Assembly (NCBI RefSeq): GCF_002556545.1 | Contig: NZ_CP022685.1 | Coordinates: 2,232,001-2,296,000 of the forward strand | Length of the DNA stretch: 64,000 nt | Direction: 5' to 3' | Source of the DNA: Streptomyces formicae | GTDB lineage: Bacteria; Actinomycetota; Actinomycetes; Streptomycetales; Streptomycetaceae | Position numbers and translations under genes: made by a program | The notes under the pieces: generated by a model | What the model saw: the letters and a program-made list of their open reading frames with translations, nothing else | The model's database searches: none | Told to the model about the DNA's origin: nothing | Part shown: one piece after another, positions 25,799 to 37,128 of the stretch | How the letters are laid out: each line of letters starts with the position of its first letter | Position numbering within the stretch: position 1 is the first letter of the stretch

Positions 25799-27010
25799 TC
25801 AGTTCTCCAGTGCGGCGAGGCCGGGGAGCGTCTTGCCCTCGAGGTATTCGAGGGAGGCGCCGCCGCCGGTCGAGATGTGGCCGAAGGCATTCTCGTCGAA
25901 GCCCAGGTTGCGGACGGCCGCGGCGGAGTCGCCGCCGCCGACCACGGTGAAGCCGTCGCAGTTGAGCAGGGCCCGCGCGACGGCGGCGGTGCCGTTCGCG
26001 TAGTCGGGGTGCTCGGCGACGCCCACGGGCCCGTTCCAGAAGACGGTCTCGGCGTCGGCGATCTTCTCGGCGAAGAGCTCGCGGGACTTGGGGCCGATGT
26101 CCAGGCCCTCCATGTTCGCGGGGATGCTGTCCGCGTCGACGGTCTCGAAGTCGGCCGGGGCCTTCGTCTTCAGGTCGGGGAAGTCCGTGGAGACCAGGAC
26201 GTCGACGGGGAGGACGAGCTCGACGCCGTTCTTCTCGGCGCGCTCCATGTACTCCGTGACGACCGGGATCTGGTCCTCCTGGAGGAGGGAGATGCCGACC
26301 TCGTGGCCCTTGGCCTTGAGGAAGGTGTACGCCATGCCGCCGCCGATCAGCAGCCGGTCGGCCTTGCCGAGCAGCTCGTCGATGACGGCGAGCTTGTCGG
26401 AGACCTTGGCGCCGCCGAGGATGACGGTGTAGGGGCGCTTGACGTCCTCGGTGAGCTTCTTGAGGACGCCGACCTCGGTGGCGATCAGGTAGCCCGCGTA
26501 GTGCGGCAGCTTGGCCGGGAGGTCGTACACGGAGGCGTGCTTGCGGTGCACGGCGCCGAAACCGTCGCCTACGTAGACATCGGCGAGGGCGGCGAGCCGG
26601 TCGGCGAACTCGCCGCGCTCGGTGTCGTCCTTGCTGGTCTCGCCCGCGTTGAAGCGAAGGTTCTCGATGACGGCCACCTGGCCGGGCTGCAGGCCGTCCA
26701 CGGCCTCGTGCGCGGCGGGGCCGACGGTGTCCTGCGCGAACGCCACGGGCGCGCCCAGGAGTTCAGCGAGCCGCTCGGCGGCGGGAAGGAGCGAGAAGGC
26801 CGGGTCCGGGGCGCCCTTGGGGCGGCCCAGGTGCGAGGCCACGACCACCTTGGCGCCCGCGTCGGCGAGAGCCTTGACGGTCGGCAGGACGGCGCGGATG
26901 CGGCCGTCGTCGGTGATGCTGCCCTCGGCGAGCGGCACGTTGAGGTCGGCGCGGACGAAGACCCGCTTGCCGTCGACCCCTTCGGCGAGAAGTTCGTCGA
27001 TCGTCTTCAT
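25799..27010 (-). CDS. pgk: phosphoglycerate kinase
   Basis: 403-aa kinase producing ATP and 3-phosphoglycerate from 1,3-bisphosphoglycerate. N-terminal signature RVFVRADLNVPL (about residue 14), substrate-binding HLGRPKG (about 61), hinge and nucleotide region ILGGAKVSDKL (about 190), and C-terminal GGGDSAAAVRNLG (about 355). ATG 27010, 105 nt after the gap stop across a hairpin. Complete and typical. Confidence 0.97.
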   Translation of the reverse strand: MKTIDELLAEGVDGKRVFVRADLNVPLAEGSITDDGRIRAVLPTVKALADAGAKVVVASHLGRPKGAPDPAFSLLPAAERLAELLGAPVAFAQDTVGPAAHEAVDGLQPGQVAVIENLRFNAGETSKDDTERGEFADRLAALADVYVGDGFGAVHRKHASVYDLPAKLPHYAGYLIATEVGVLKKLTEDVKRPYTVILGGAKVSDKLAVIDELLGKADRLLIGGGMAYTFLKAKGHEVGISLLQEDQIPVVTEYMERAEKNGVELVLPVDVLVSTDFPDLKTKAPADFETVDADSIPANMEGLDIGPKSRELFAEKIADAETVFWNGPVGVAEHPDYANGTAAVARALLNCDGFTVVGGGDSAAAVRNLGFDENAFGHISTGGGASLEYLEGKTLPGLAALEN

Positions 27011-27045
27011 GTACTGGACTCCTAATTGGGCTGGCTCGGCACGCG

Positions 27046-27087
27046 ACAGGGCCCGGACGGCGCGGCGTTGCGCGGCCCGGACCCTGT
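27046..27087 (-). terminator. hairpin between gap and pgk
   Basis: Arms ACAGGGCCCGG / CCGGACCCTGT pair with one mismatch around a 20-nt GC-rich loop. No U-tract. It could attenuate or process the gap-pgk transcript rather than end it. Confidence 0.4.
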
Positions 27088-27115
27088 GCTCACATCGAGG
27101 TGCCTGCTCTGGTGA

Positions 27116-28201
<1,086 letters not shown>

Positions 28202-28253
28202 CTACCTCTCCAAGGGCTCCGAGGTGACATCGAGAGGGCCTCCGGGCGGCACT

Positions 28254-28303
28254 GTGGCCCGTACCCCCCAGTAGGAATACGGGCCACCGGGACCTTGGTC
28301 CCG
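28254..28303. terminator. tandem terminator hairpins
   Basis: Two perfect stems: GTGGCCCGTA/TACGGGCCAC (28254-28287) and CGGGACC-tt-GGTCCCG (28288-28303). They follow the stop of the M14 carboxypeptidase on the minus strand and separate it from gap. Confidence 0.8.
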
Positions 28304-28314
28304 ATTACGCAGCG

Positions 28315-31272
28315 TCAGCCGCGCAGATGTGCCAGGGAGGCGCCCATAAGAGCGGCTCTTTCGGCACTTCCGGGCACCTGCTCGAACCCGAAGCCGAGGA
28401 GCACGCTGTCACGCGCTGTGACCGCCGCATAGGACCGGTAGAGCTCGCCGGTGCGGGCCCAGTCGCCCGTGACGTGGGGACTTCCGGCAGGGGCGGGAGC
28501 GACGCTCCAGGAGCCGAGCGACGTCTCGAATCCCTCGGTCTGGACCGCGTTGCCGCCGACGACCAGCTGCGCGTTGTCGGCGAAGAGGCCGCGGCCTCCG
28601 GTGGACGGGTCGGTGATGGCGCTGAGGGAGACCTCGATCTTCTTGCCCGCGTAGGCGCTGAGGTCGAAGGCGACCGGCTTCCAGCCGCCGGAGGAGCCGG
28701 TGAAGCTGTTCCAGGCGCCGGTGGTGCCCGAGGCCGTGCAGGCGCTCGCGCCGGGGGTCAGGTAGTGGCGCAGGAAGGGGTGGAGGTTGATGAGGAACCC
28801 GGCCTCGCACTCGGCGGGGACGGTGCTCTTGGAGTTGCCGTTCTTGTCGGGGAGCGTCGTCCAGTCGTCGGCGCCCGTGGTGTGCGCCTCCAGGACGCCG
28901 TGGTCGTAGCCGGTCTCCAGGTTCCAGTTCAGCGCGACCCGCAGCTCGGGCCGGTCGGCGGCCGTGACACCGGTCAGGTCGATGGTGTGGGTGAGCCGCT
29001 TCCAGTCCTGGTCCGCGTGGGTGGCCGAGGCCATGCCCTGTCCCTCGAAGGGCGCGTACGGGTTGGACAGGCCCGGGTAGGAGCCCGCCGCCGCGCTCTT
29101 GAACTGCGGGAACTGCTGCGCGGGCAGGTTGTCGGAGGTGACGGTGAAGCGGCCCGCCTTGTCCAGCGGGTTGGTGTCGGTGCCCGCGAGCGGGGTGTTC
29201 ACCCCGGCCAGCGCACCGGTGCCGGCGAAGCTGGTGACGCCGGGCGCGTTCAGCCGCTCGTACGCGCCGAGGTAGTACTGCGCGAAGTCGTCGGTCAGCG
29301 CCTCGCCGAGGTCGACGTTGCCGCCGGTGCGCTCACCGGACTCGACGAGCTTGCCGCCCTCGTTGAGGTAGTCGCGCAGGGCGAGCTGGGTGGCGGCGCC
29401 GGGGACCGGGTCACCGGTGTAGTGCACGACGGCGGAGAAGTGCGACAGGACGCCGAGCGGGTGCGGTACGCCCTGCTTGGCCACGTCCCAGACAGCGGCG
29501 GTGCGGCCGTTCGCCTTCACCGCGTCGACGTACTTCTGGGTCTGCGTCGCGCTCGCGCCCTCCTCGGCGACGACGAGCGTGTCGGCCTTGGGCCGCTCGG
29601 CCACGGTGTACGTGAAGTGCGCGCTCTCGGTGCGGCCCTTCTTCGTACGGCCGGTGAACCACACCTCCACCTTGTCGCCCACGCGCGCGCCCTCGACCTT
29701 CGCGCGGTACTCGTCGAAGTAGAGGTTGTCGTCGCCTCCGTAGGTCTCGCCGCCCTTCCAGGGCTTGAGTCCCTCGTCCTGCGTACGGCCGTTGTTGACG
29801 CGGTACTTGAGCTTCTTGTCGCGCACCGACTTGCGGGCGGTGACGGCGACCTCCTGGTCCTTGCCGCGCGCGTACGACGTGGCGAAGGTGTCAGGGGTGA
29901 AGTCGGGGGCGTCGATGCCGGTGACGGAGACCGGCTGGTCGGGGTGGAGCGCCGTCTCGGCGACGGCGAGCGCGAAGGGCACGTTCTTCGCGAACTCCTG
30001 TTGGATCAGCTTCTCGTCGTCCGGGAAGGTGAAGACGGACGCGCAGTCCTCGGGCTTCCACGCGTCGTTCGGGTCGATGTTCGACGCGGTCTGGCAGGTG
30101 GACATCTCCGGGGTGAACATCGAGATGCCGTTGACGTTGCCCGCGTGGCCGTCGGCCTCGCCGTTGGTGGTGTAGAGCTCGGAGGAGACCTGCGGGTGGT
30201 AGCCGGGGATCGCGGGCTTCTCCGGCGTACCGGCCAGCGCCTTGTAGAGCACGTCGTCCGGGGTCGGCGTGGCGACCTGCCAGCCCACTCCGTAGAGGAT
30301 GAGTTCGGCCGCGGAGTGGTAGTTGATGCCGTACGTGAAGCCGATGCGCTTCTCGAAGCGGTCGAGCGCCTTGGTCTCGGGCTCGGACATCGGTCCGGTG
30401 CCCCGGTAGGTCTCGTTCGAGGGGTCGGGGGACGAACCCTCGTTGTCGTAGCCCCACTTGTAGGCGAAGTTGCGGTTGAGGTCGACGCCGTCACCGGGAG
30501 CGATCTTGCCGTCGCCGTCGATGTCGCGCAGGTTCTTGCGCCACTGGCGGTTGCCGTCGGCGGCGTGCGTGAAGTCGTAGCCGTCGGGGTTGGCGGAGAG
30601 CACGAACCACAGCTCGGAGGAGTTCACGAGCTTGGTGATGCGCGGGTCCTTGCCGTAGTTGTCCAGGTAGTGGTGCATCAGGCGGCGGGTCATCTCGGGG
30701 GTGATCCACTCGCGCGCGTGCTGGTTGGACATGTAGAGCGTGGACGGCTTGGAGCCGTCCTTGGACTTCTTGGCGCCCTTGGAGATCTTGAGCGCGAGGA
30801 TGTCCTTGCCCCGGAGCGTCTTGCCGATGGAGACGACCTTGGTGAGGTCGGGGTGGGCCTGGCCGGTCTTGACGATCTCCTCCTGGAGCCCGCCCTTGCC
30901 GCTGTAGGGCCGGAAGACACCGTCCCCCGCGGCCTTGAGCCGCTTCTCCGCCGCGGCGGAGACCTTCTGCTCGCTGAGCTCGACCCCCTGGCGTTCGACC
31001 GCCTTGGCCTGGCCCTCGGTCAGATAGACCTCGACGCGGGCGGTGCCGCTCTTCGGTGCCTGTCCGGCGAGTTCACGGGCGTCCTGGCCCGCCTCGATGA
31101 GGATCGGTATCTGCTTCTTGGTGACCTCGGCCTCGTACACCTTCACGGCCGCCGGGTCGTCGGCGGCCGGTTTCGCGGCGCCACTGGCCTGGGCGTGCGG
31201 TGCGGCGGCGAGGCCGCCGACGAGCAGTGCGCCCGCCGCGAGAACCGATCTCGCGCTCGCTCTTCGTCTCAT
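28315..31272 (-). CDS. secreted M14 zinc carboxypeptidase, multidomain
   Basis: 985-aa extracellular protein. Signal peptide at residues 1-29 (MRRRASARS, hydrophobic core, AHA-like cleavage region). The M14 catalytic domain spans about 120-440: zinc ligands H185 and E188 in NQHAREW, substrate-binding DLNRNFAYKWG (about 264-274), HSAAELILY with the third zinc His (about 320), and the catalytic Glu in MFTPEMST (about 395). The remaining 500 residues hold immune-inhibitor/M6-like and beta-sandwich segments, probably for substrate or wall binding. Likely degrades extracellular protein for nutrition. A perfect TTGACA -35 box with a palindromic site lies upstream. Confidence 0.92.
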   Translation of the reverse strand: MRRRASARSVLAAGALLVGGLAAAPHAQASGAAKPAADDPAAVKVYEAEVTKKQIPILIEAGQDARELAGQAPKSGTARVEVYLTEGQAKAVERQGVELSEQKVSAAAEKRLKAAGDGVFRPYSGKGGLQEEIVKTGQAHPDLTKVVSIGKTLRGKDILALKISKGAKKSKDGSKPSTLYMSNQHAREWITPEMTRRLMHHYLDNYGKDPRITKLVNSSELWFVLSANPDGYDFTHAADGNRQWRKNLRDIDGDGKIAPGDGVDLNRNFAYKWGYDNEGSSPDPSNETYRGTGPMSEPETKALDRFEKRIGFTYGINYHSAAELILYGVGWQVATPTPDDVLYKALAGTPEKPAIPGYHPQVSSELYTTNGEADGHAGNVNGISMFTPEMSTCQTASNIDPNDAWKPEDCASVFTFPDDEKLIQQEFAKNVPFALAVAETALHPDQPVSVTGIDAPDFTPDTFATSYARGKDQEVAVTARKSVRDKKLKYRVNNGRTQDEGLKPWKGGETYGGDDNLYFDEYRAKVEGARVGDKVEVWFTGRTKKGRTESAHFTYTVAERPKADTLVVAEEGASATQTQKYVDAVKANGRTAAVWDVAKQGVPHPLGVLSHFSAVVHYTGDPVPGAATQLALRDYLNEGGKLVESGERTGGNVDLGEALTDDFAQYYLGAYERLNAPGVTSFAGTGALAGVNTPLAGTDTNPLDKAGRFTVTSDNLPAQQFPQFKSAAAGSYPGLSNPYAPFEGQGMASATHADQDWKRLTHTIDLTGVTAADRPELRVALNWNLETGYDHGVLEAHTTGADDWTTLPDKNGNSKSTVPAECEAGFLINLHPFLRHYLTPGASACTASGTTGAWNSFTGSSGGWKPVAFDLSAYAGKKIEVSLSAITDPSTGGRGLFADNAQLVVGGNAVQTEGFETSLGSWSVAPAPAGSPHVTGDWARTGELYRSYAAVTARDSVLLGFGFEQVPGSAERAALMGASLAHLRG

Positions 31273-31330
31273 GAGCCCCCCTTGCGGTTGTCCGGCACAT
31301 TTGTGCGCGGACGCCAGGCTCGTGACACTT

Positions 31331-31344
31331 CATGATCATGTCAA
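31331..31344 (-). promoter_or_regulatory. TTGACA -35 box overlapped by CATGATCATG palindrome
   Basis: On the minus strand TTGACA (31344-31339) is immediately followed by the 10-bp palindrome CATGATCATG (31331-31340), about 65 nt before the M14 start. A repressor bound here would block the promoter. Confidence 0.45.
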
Positions 31345-31389
31345 TATGGCGGGAAGGGGTACAAGGGGCGATCAAGACGGGCATACGTA

Positions 31390-31421
31390 GGCCGCCGGTG
31401 CCCTGGGGGACACCGGCGGCC
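31390..31421 (-). terminator. terminator of the uvrC-rapZ-yvcK-whiA operon
   Basis: 11-bp perfect stem GGCCGCCGGTG / CACCGGCGGCC with a 10-nt loop, 64 nt downstream of whiA. Confidence 0.7.
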
Positions 31422-31485
31422 TATGAGACGTACGTGACGTAGGCGACGAGCAGGATCAGACCGCCGCGCCTCGGACCGCCATGCC

Positions 31486-32487
31486 TCAGACCGCCATGTT
31501 GTCGGCGAGGCTGTCGGCGAGCTCGTCGCCCAGGTTCGACTCCGTGCCCGGGACGCCGAGGTCCTGGGCGCGCTTGTCGGCCATGGCGAGCAGGCGGCGG
31601 ATGCGGCCCGCGACCGCGTCCTTGGTCAGCACCGGGTCGGCGAGCGCGCCCAGCTCCTCCAGGGATGCCTGCTTGTGCTCCATGCGCAGGCGTCCGGCGG
31701 CCGCGAGGTGCTCGGGCACCTCGTCGCCGAGGATCTCCAGGGCGCGCTGCACACGGGCGCCCGCGGCGACGGCCGCGCGGGCCGAGCGGCGCAGGTTCGC
31801 GTCGTCGAAGTTGGCCAGGCGGTTGGCGGTGGCGCGCACCTCGCGCCGCATCCGCCGCTCCTCCCAGGCGAGCACCGACTCGTGCGCGCCCAACCGGGTG
31901 AGCAGGGCGCCGATGGCGTCCCCGTCGCGCACGACGACGCGGTCCACGCCGCGCACCTCGCGCGCCTTGCTCGCGATCTGGAGCCTGCGGGCCGCGCCGA
32001 CGAGCGCGAGCGCCGCCTCCGGGCCCGGGCAGGTGACCTCCAGGGAGGAGGAACGCCCCGGCTCGGTGAGCGAGCCGTGCGCGAGGAACGCCCCGCGCCA
32101 GGCCGCCTCGGCGTCGCAGGTGGCCCCCGAGACCACCTGCGGCGGCAGCCCTCTGATGGGACGGCCGCGGCCGTCCACGAGGCCCGTCTGACGCGCCAGC
32201 TGGTCGCCGCCCGCGACCACGCGCACCACGTAGCGCGAGCCGCGGCGCAGCCCGCCGGGCGCCATCACGATCAGCTCCGAGCTGTGCCCGAAGATCTCCA
32301 GGATGTCCCGCTTGAGCCGCCGGGCGGCCATCGCGGTGTCCAGCTCCGCCTCGATCACGATGCGGCCGCTCACCAGGTGAAGGCCGCCCGCGAAGCGCAG
32401 GATCGCCGAGACCTCTGCTTTCCTGCAGCAGGTCCGGGTGACGGGGAGCCGGGAGATCTCGTCCTTCACCGCTGCCGTCATCGCCAT
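31486..32487 (-). CDS. whiA: sporulation regulator WhiA
   Basis: 333-aa WhiA, needed with WhiB for sporulation septation in Streptomyces. The N-terminal two-thirds is a degenerate LAGLIDADG endonuclease fold ([39 protein letters not shown]); the C-terminal third is the DNA-binding helix-turn-helix domain ([40 protein letters not shown]). Two starts, ATG 32487 and ATG 32481, are possible; the second makes a 4-nt ATGA overlap with yvcK like the other operon junctions. Last gene of the operon. Confidence 0.96.
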   Translation of the reverse strand: MAMTAAVKDEISRLPVTRTCCRKAEVSAILRFAGGLHLVSGRIVIEAELDTAMAARRLKRDILEIFGHSSELIVMAPGGLRRGSRYVVRVVAGGDQLARQTGLVDGRGRPIRGLPPQVVSGATCDAEAAWRGAFLAHGSLTEPGRSSSLEVTCPGPEAALALVGAARRLQIASKAREVRGVDRVVVRDGDAIGALLTRLGAHESVLAWEERRMRREVRATANRLANFDDANLRRSARAAVAAGARVQRALEILGDEVPEHLAAAGRLRMEHKQASLEELGALADPVLTKDAVAGRIRRLLAMADKRAQDLGVPGTESNLGDELADSLADNMAV

Positions 32488-33500
32488 GGGCCGATCCTTC
32501 CATGCATCCGAAAAATACGGTCGTACGCGGCTGCCAGGAGCTCCGGATCGTGCCTCGGAGTCCCGTCGGGCCGGGCCACCGGCGCCAGCTCGACCGTGGC
32601 GCCGAACCGCTTCGCGGCATCGGTCAGTGACTCACGGTCGGGCACGGCGGCCTCGTCGGCCAGCACCACGTCCAGGGCGAGTTTAGGGGCGTGTCGGGCC
32701 AAAACCTCCAAATGACGCTGCGGAGAGAAGCCATCGGTTTCTCCGGGTTGCGGAGCGAGGTTGAGCGAGAGGACCTTGCGGGCCTTCGTCTCGTTCAGCG
32801 CGTCGAGCAGTTCGGGCACGAGCAGGTGCGGGATCACCGAGGAGAACCAGGACCCCGGACCGAGCACCACCCAGTCCGCGTCGAGGACGGCGGCGACCGC
32901 CTCGGGGACGGCGGGCGGGTCGTGCGGGACGACGTGCACGGACTGCACCTCGCCCGGGGTGAGGGCGACCGTGGCCTGCCCCCGCACCGTGTCCACGTCG
33001 TCGGGTCGCTCCGGGTCGTGGCCCTTGACCAGGGCCTGGAGTTCGAGCGGCACGGCCGACATGGGAAGGACCCTGCCCTGCGCGCCGAGCAGGCGGCCGA
33101 CCAGATCGAGCGCCTGGACGTGGTCGCCGAGCTGCTCCCAGAGGGCGACGATCAGGAGATTGCCGACCGCGTGTTCGTGCAGGTCGCCCTTTGACTGGAA
33201 ACGGTGCTGGATGACGCGGGCCCAGGTCTGGCCCCAGTCGTCGTCGCCGCACAGCGCCGCGAGGGCCTTGCGCAGGTCCCCGGGCGGCAGCACGCCGAGC
33301 TCGTCGCGCAGGCGGCCGCTGGAGCCGCCGTCGTCGGCGACCGTGACGACGGCGGTGAGGTCTCCGGCTCCGGTGATCCGGCGCAGCGAGGCGAGCGAGG
33401 CGGACAGGCCCATGCCCCCGCCGAGCGCGACCACCTTCGGCTGGGTGCCCCGCTTGCGGCCCAGACGGCTCAGGCGGACGGTCCGGCGGGTCGGCTTCAC
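32478..33500 (-). CDS. yvcK: YvcK/CofD-like gluconeogenesis factor
   Basis: 340-aa member of the YvcK (UPF0052) family, UDP-sugar-binding proteins that affect cell-wall synthesis and growth on gluconeogenic carbon. The nucleotide-binding start [19 protein letters not shown] is near residue 23, [17 protein letters not shown] near 52, [13 protein letters not shown] near 118 and [17 protein letters not shown] near 210. It overlaps rapZ by 4 nt and whiA by 4-10 nt. The uvrC-rapZ-yvcK-whiA order is conserved in Gram-positives. Confidence 0.94.
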   Translation of the reverse strand: MKPTRRTVRLSRLGRKRGTQPKVVALGGGMGLSASLASLRRITGAGDLTAVVTVADDGGSSGRLRDELGVLPPGDLRKALAALCGDDDWGQTWARVIQHRFQSKGDLHEHAVGNLLIVALWEQLGDHVQALDLVGRLLGAQGRVLPMSAVPLELQALVKGHDPERPDDVDTVRGQATVALTPGEVQSVHVVPHDPPAVPEAVAAVLDADWVVLGPGSWFSSVIPHLLVPELLDALNETKARKVLSLNLAPQPGETDGFSPQRHLEVLARHAPKLALDVVLADEAAVPDRESLTDAAKRFGATVELAPVARPDGTPRHDPELLAAAYDRIFRMHGRIGPWR

Positions 33501-34432
33501 TCGCGCCCCATGTCCCGGTGGACGATGACGGTCTCCACGCCCTCGGACGCGAGGCGCGCCGCGAGCTTCTCCGACATGGCCACCGAGCGGTGCTTGCCGC
33601 CCGTGCAGCCGACCGCGATCGTCACGTACCGCTTGCCCTCGCGGCGGTAGCCCGCGGCGATGAGCTGGAGCAGCTCGGCGTACCGGTCGAGGAACTCCTT
33701 GGCGCCGGGCTGGTTGAAGACGTACGCCGCCACCTCCTCGTTCTGGCCGGTGTACTGGCGCAGCTCGGGGACCCAGTGCGGGTTGGGCAGGAAGCGCATG
33801 TCCACGACCAGGTCGGCGTCGACCGGCAGGCCGTACTTGAAGCCGAAGGACATGACGGTGGCCCGCAGCTCGGGCTCCTCCTCGCCCGCGAAGGAGGCGT
33901 CCATCTTGGCGCGCAGCTCGTGCACGTTCAGGCTGGAGGTGTCGATCACCAGGTCGGCGTCGCCGCGCAGCTCGCGCAGCAGGTCACGCTCGGCCTCGAT
34001 GCCGTCGACGATGCGTCCGTCGCCCTGGAGCGGGTGCGGGCGGCGCACCGACTCGAAGCGGCGGACCAGGGCCTCGTCGGAGGACTCCAGGAAGACGATG
34101 CGGCGCGTGACGTTCTTCGACTCCAGCTCGGCGAGGGACTCGCGGAGGTTGTCGAAGAAGCGCCTGCCGCGGACGTCGACGACCACGGCGATGCGGGCGA
34201 CGTTGCCCTGCGAGCGGGCGCCGAGCTCCACCATGGTGGGGATCAGCGCGGGCGGCAGGTTGTCGACCACGAACCAGCCGAGGTCCTCCAGGCACTTGGC
34301 CGCCGTGCTGCGGCCCGCGCCGGACATGCCGGAGATGATCACCAGCTCCGGGATCGCCGCGTCCGGCACCGCGGGCGTCTCGCTGGGCATGCCCGTACTC
34401 ACTTGCTCTCCACCTTCGTCGTGCTCGCTCAT
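33497..34432 (-). CDS. rapZ: RapZ-family nucleotide-binding protein
   Basis: 311-aa P-loop protein (YvcJ/RapZ). Walker [19 protein letters not shown] is near residue 34, a Walker B-like [11 protein letters not shown] near 115, and the C-terminal domain with [15 protein letters not shown] [19 protein letters not shown] near 275. In E. coli RapZ guides decay of the sRNA GlmZ in amino-sugar control; the actinobacterial role is not settled. Overlaps uvrC and yvcK by 4 nt each. Confidence 0.94.
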   Translation of the reverse strand: MSEHDEGGEQVSTGMPSETPAVPDAAIPELVIISGMSGAGRSTAAKCLEDLGWFVVDNLPPALIPTMVELGARSQGNVARIAVVVDVRGRRFFDNLRESLAELESKNVTRRIVFLESSDEALVRRFESVRRPHPLQGDGRIVDGIEAERDLLRELRGDADLVIDTSSLNVHELRAKMDASFAGEEEPELRATVMSFGFKYGLPVDADLVVDMRFLPNPHWVPELRQYTGQNEEVAAYVFNQPGAKEFLDRYAELLQLIAAGYRREGKRYVTIAVGCTGGKHRSVAMSEKLAARLASEGVETVIVHRDMGRE

Positions 34433-36465
34433 GTCTCCTGCCCCCGTCGTTCCTCCGAGGAGCCCGCGGTCACGGACTCCTCCTCTTCCATGATCTCTCC
34501 GGTCGCCGTGTTCACGGCGGGTGCGGCGGGTGCCGCCTGGGCGAGGGCCACCACGATGGCCTCGGCCGTCTTGCGGCCTATGCCCGGTACCTCGCAGATC
34601 TGGTCGATTGTCGCGGATCGAAGCTTCTTCACCGAACCGAAGTGCTTGATGAGTGTCTGCTTGCGCGCGTCGCCGAGGCCGGGCACGGCGTCCAGCGGGC
34701 CCGCCCTGAAGCGCTTGGCGCGCTTGGCGCGCTGGTAGGTGATGGCGAAGCGGTGGGCTTCGTCACGCACGCGCTGGAGGAGGTAGAGCCCCTCGCTGGT
34801 GCGCGGCAGGATCACCGGGTCGTCCTCGCCGGGGACCCAGACCTCCTCCAGGCGCTTGGCCAGGCCGCAGACCGCGATGTCGTCGATGCCGAGCTCGTCG
34901 AGGGCCTTCTGGGCGGCCGCGACCTGCGGCTGGCCGCCGTCGACCACGACGAGCTGGGGCGGGTAGGCGAAGCGCTTGGGGCGGCCGTCCTCCTCGGTCA
35001 GTCCGCCGTTCGCCGGGACCTCGCCGCTCTCCTCGGCGTCCTCGGGCGACCACTCCCCCGTCTTCTCCTTGTCCGCGAGGTAGCGCTTGAAGCGGCGCGT
35101 GATCACCTCGTGCATGGAGCGGACGTCGTCCTGGCCCTCGAAGCCCTTGATCTGGAAGCGGCGGTACTCGCTCTTCCTGGCGAGGCCGTCCTCGAAGACG
35201 ACCATCGAGGCGACGACGTCGTCGCCCTGGAGGTGCGAGATGTCGTAGCACTCGATGCGCAGCGGGGCGCCGTCGAGATCCAGGGCGGCGGCGATCTCCT
35301 CCAGCGCGCGCGAGCGCGTGGTGAGGTCGGAGGCGCGCTTGGTCTTGTGCAGGACGAGGGACTGCTGGGCGTTGCGCGCGACGGTCTCCATGAGGGCCTT
35401 CTTGTCGCCGCGCTGCGGGATGCGCAGCGAGACGTTCGCCCCGCGGCGCTCGGTCAGCCACTCCTGGACCGGCTCCAGCGGGTCCGGCAGCGCGGGGACG
35501 AGGACCTCCTTGGGCACCGCGTCGCCGCGCTCCTCCCCGTAGAGCTGCTGGAGCGCGTGCTCGACGAGGTCGCCGCTGGTGACCGCCTCGACCTTGTCGG
35601 TGACCCAGCCGCGCTGGCCGCGCACGCGGCCGCCCCGGACGTGGAAGATCTGGACGGCGGCCTCCAGCTCGTCCTCGGCGAGGGCGATCAGGTCGGCGTC
35701 GGTGGCGTCGGCGAGGACGACGGCGCTCTTCTCCATCGCCTTCTTGAGCGCCTCTATGTCGTCGCGCAGGCGCGCCGCACGCTCGTACTCCATCTCCTCG
35801 GCCGCGTCCGCCATCTGGCGCTCCAGACGGCGGATGTACGTCCCCGTGCGGCCCGCCATGAAGTCGCAGAAGTCCTCGGCGAGTTCGCGGTGTTCCTCGG
35901 GGGTGACGCGCTCCACGCAGGGGGCCGAGCACTTGCCGATGTAGCCGAGCAGGCAGGGGCGGCCCGTGCGCGCCGCGTTCTTGAACACGCCCGCGGAGCA
36001 CGTGCGTACGGGGAAGGCGCGAAGGAGCAGGTCGACCGTGTCGCGGATCGCCCAGGCGTGGCCGTAGGGGCCGAAGTAGCGCACGCCCTTCTTCTTCTGG
36101 CCGCGCATCACCTGCACGCGCGGGAACTCCTCGTTCATCGTCACCGCGAGGTAGGGATAGCTCTTGTCGTCGCGGTACTTGACGTTGAACCGGGGGTCGA
36201 ACTCCTTGATCCAGGAGTACTCCAGCTGGAGGGCCTCGACCTCCGTGGTGACCACGGTCCACTCGACGGACGCGGCGGTCGTCACCATGGAGCGCGTGCG
36301 CGGGTGGAGATTGGCCAGGTCCTGGAAGTAGTTGGCCAGGCGCTGGCGCAGGCTCTTGGCCTTCCCGACGTAGATCACCCGGCGGTGCTCGTCGCGGAAT
36401 TTGTAGACCCCCGGGGCGTCGGGGATCTGTCCCGGCTTGGGGCGGTAGCTGGAAGGGTCGGCCAT
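34429..36465 (-). CDS. uvrC: excinuclease ABC subunit C
   Basis: 678-aa nuclease that makes both incisions during nucleotide excision repair after UvrA/UvrB damage recognition. GIY-YIG domain at about residues 13-95 ([20 protein letters not shown]), Cys-rich segment near 150-185, UVR motif near 210-245, RNase H-like nuclease domain around [19 protein letters not shown] and [14 protein letters not shown], and helix-hairpin-helix repeats near the C-terminus ([20 protein letters not shown]). ATG 36465 sits exactly 7 nt after a TAGGCT -10 box, implying a leaderless mRNA from a damage-type promoter. Confidence 0.97.
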   Translation of the reverse strand: MADPSSYRPKPGQIPDAPGVYKFRDEHRRVIYVGKAKSLRQRLANYFQDLANLHPRTRSMVTTAASVEWTVVTTEVEALQLEYSWIKEFDPRFNVKYRDDKSYPYLAVTMNEEFPRVQVMRGQKKKGVRYFGPYGHAWAIRDTVDLLLRAFPVRTCSAGVFKNAARTGRPCLLGYIGKCSAPCVERVTPEEHRELAEDFCDFMAGRTGTYIRRLERQMADAAEEMEYERAARLRDDIEALKKAMEKSAVVLADATDADLIALAEDELEAAVQIFHVRGGRVRGQRGWVTDKVEAVTSGDLVEHALQQLYGEERGDAVPKEVLVPALPDPLEPVQEWLTERRGANVSLRIPQRGDKKALMETVARNAQQSLVLHKTKRASDLTTRSRALEEIAAALDLDGAPLRIECYDISHLQGDDVVASMVVFEDGLARKSEYRRFQIKGFEGQDDVRSMHEVITRRFKRYLADKEKTGEWSPEDAEESGEVPANGGLTEEDGRPKRFAYPPQLVVVDGGQPQVAAAQKALDELGIDDIAVCGLAKRLEEVWVPGEDDPVILPRTSEGLYLLQRVRDEAHRFAITYQRAKRAKRFRAGPLDAVPGLGDARKQTLIKHFGSVKKLRSATIDQICEVPGIGRKTAEAIVVALAQAAPAAPAVNTATGEIMEEEESVTAGSSEERRGQET

Positions 36466-36472
36466 GTCGGAC

Positions 36473-36495
36473 AGCCTACTGGCGAGGGGTGACAG
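36473..36495 (-). promoter_or_regulatory. damage-type promoter of uvrC (variant)
   Basis: CTGTCACCC-N8-TAGGCT, 7 nt before ATG 36465. Keeps TGTCA, the 8-nt spacer and TAnnnT of the RecA-independent damage promoter, but has CCC in place of GTG. Confidence 0.55.
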
Positions 36496-36513
36496 TGCGG
36501 GTCAGCGTCCGCT

Positions 36514-37128
36514 TCAGCCGGCCCGGACCATGATCACGTCGCCCGGTTCGAGCCGGTCGTGGAGCCAGCGGGCGTCGTCCGTGCGCAGGCCGATCCAGCC
36601 CCGGGTGATGTCCCTGGTGCCCGGCGCCTTCTCGTCGTAGGTCAGCGCGACGAGGTAGTTGGCGCGGCCTTCGGGGGTGCGCAGCTCGACGACCCAGGGC
36701 AGCTTCAGGTCGTACTCGCCGCCGAGGCCGGTGTCCCCCGCGGGCATGCGCTTCTCGCGGTGGACGGCGGTGACCGTCATCCGGCCTGTGGGGGTGGGGT
36801 GTTGGGCACTGCCCGCGGAGACCGGCAGGGTCCTGCCGTCGACCGTCATCCGGTGCCTGTCCAGGTCGAGGGTGGCGACGACCTTGCGGTGGCCTTGGGT
36901 GGCGACGGGTGCCGGGGTCCTGTCGGGGCGGCTGTCGGAGCCGGAGAGCAGGCCGACGGTGACGGTCACCGCCACGGCGGCCGTGACCAGGGCACCTCCC
37001 GCGACCGCGGTACGGCGCCTGCGGCGGCGCAGCACCGCGCGGCGGCGGATCTCCGCGCCGGGCACCGGAGGGGGCGTGCGGTGGTCGGCCGCGAGGTCGT
37101 GGAGCGCGGCACTCAGGTCATCGGACAC
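36514..37128 (-). CDS. transpeptidase-like membrane protein lacking catalytic Cys
   Basis: 204-aa protein: basic cytosolic N-terminus (about residues 1-38, RRRRRR), one transmembrane helix (about 39-60), and an extracytoplasmic L,D-transpeptidase (YkuD)-type domain from about 82 (VVATLDLDRHRMTV, then SAQHPTPTGRMTVTAVHRE). Where active enzymes read HGCIRL or HGCIGL, this one has RGWIGLR: His is Arg and the nucleophilic Cys is Trp178 (TGG, complement of 36595-36597). It cannot act by the known mechanism. GTG start 37128 overlaps the ECF sigma gene by 11 nt, the position normally held by an anti-sigma factor, and the single-pass layout fits that role (inference). Confidence 0.8.
   Translation of the reverse strand: MSDDLSAALHDLAADHRTPPPVPGAEIRRRAVLRRRRRRTAVAGGALVTAAVAVTVTVGLLSGSDSRPDRTPAPVATQGHRKVVATLDLDRHRMTVDGRTLPVSAGSAQHPTPTGRMTVTAVHREKRMPAGDTGLGGEYDLKLPWVVELRTPEGRANYLVALTYDEKAPGTRDITRGWIGLRTDDARWLHDRLEPGDVIMVRAG

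Noticed and set aside
28327..31335. A 1002-codon open frame antisense to the M14 carboxypeptidase
   Set aside because: Same GC artefact; the sense frame has signal peptide and zinc-site motifs, the antisense frame none.
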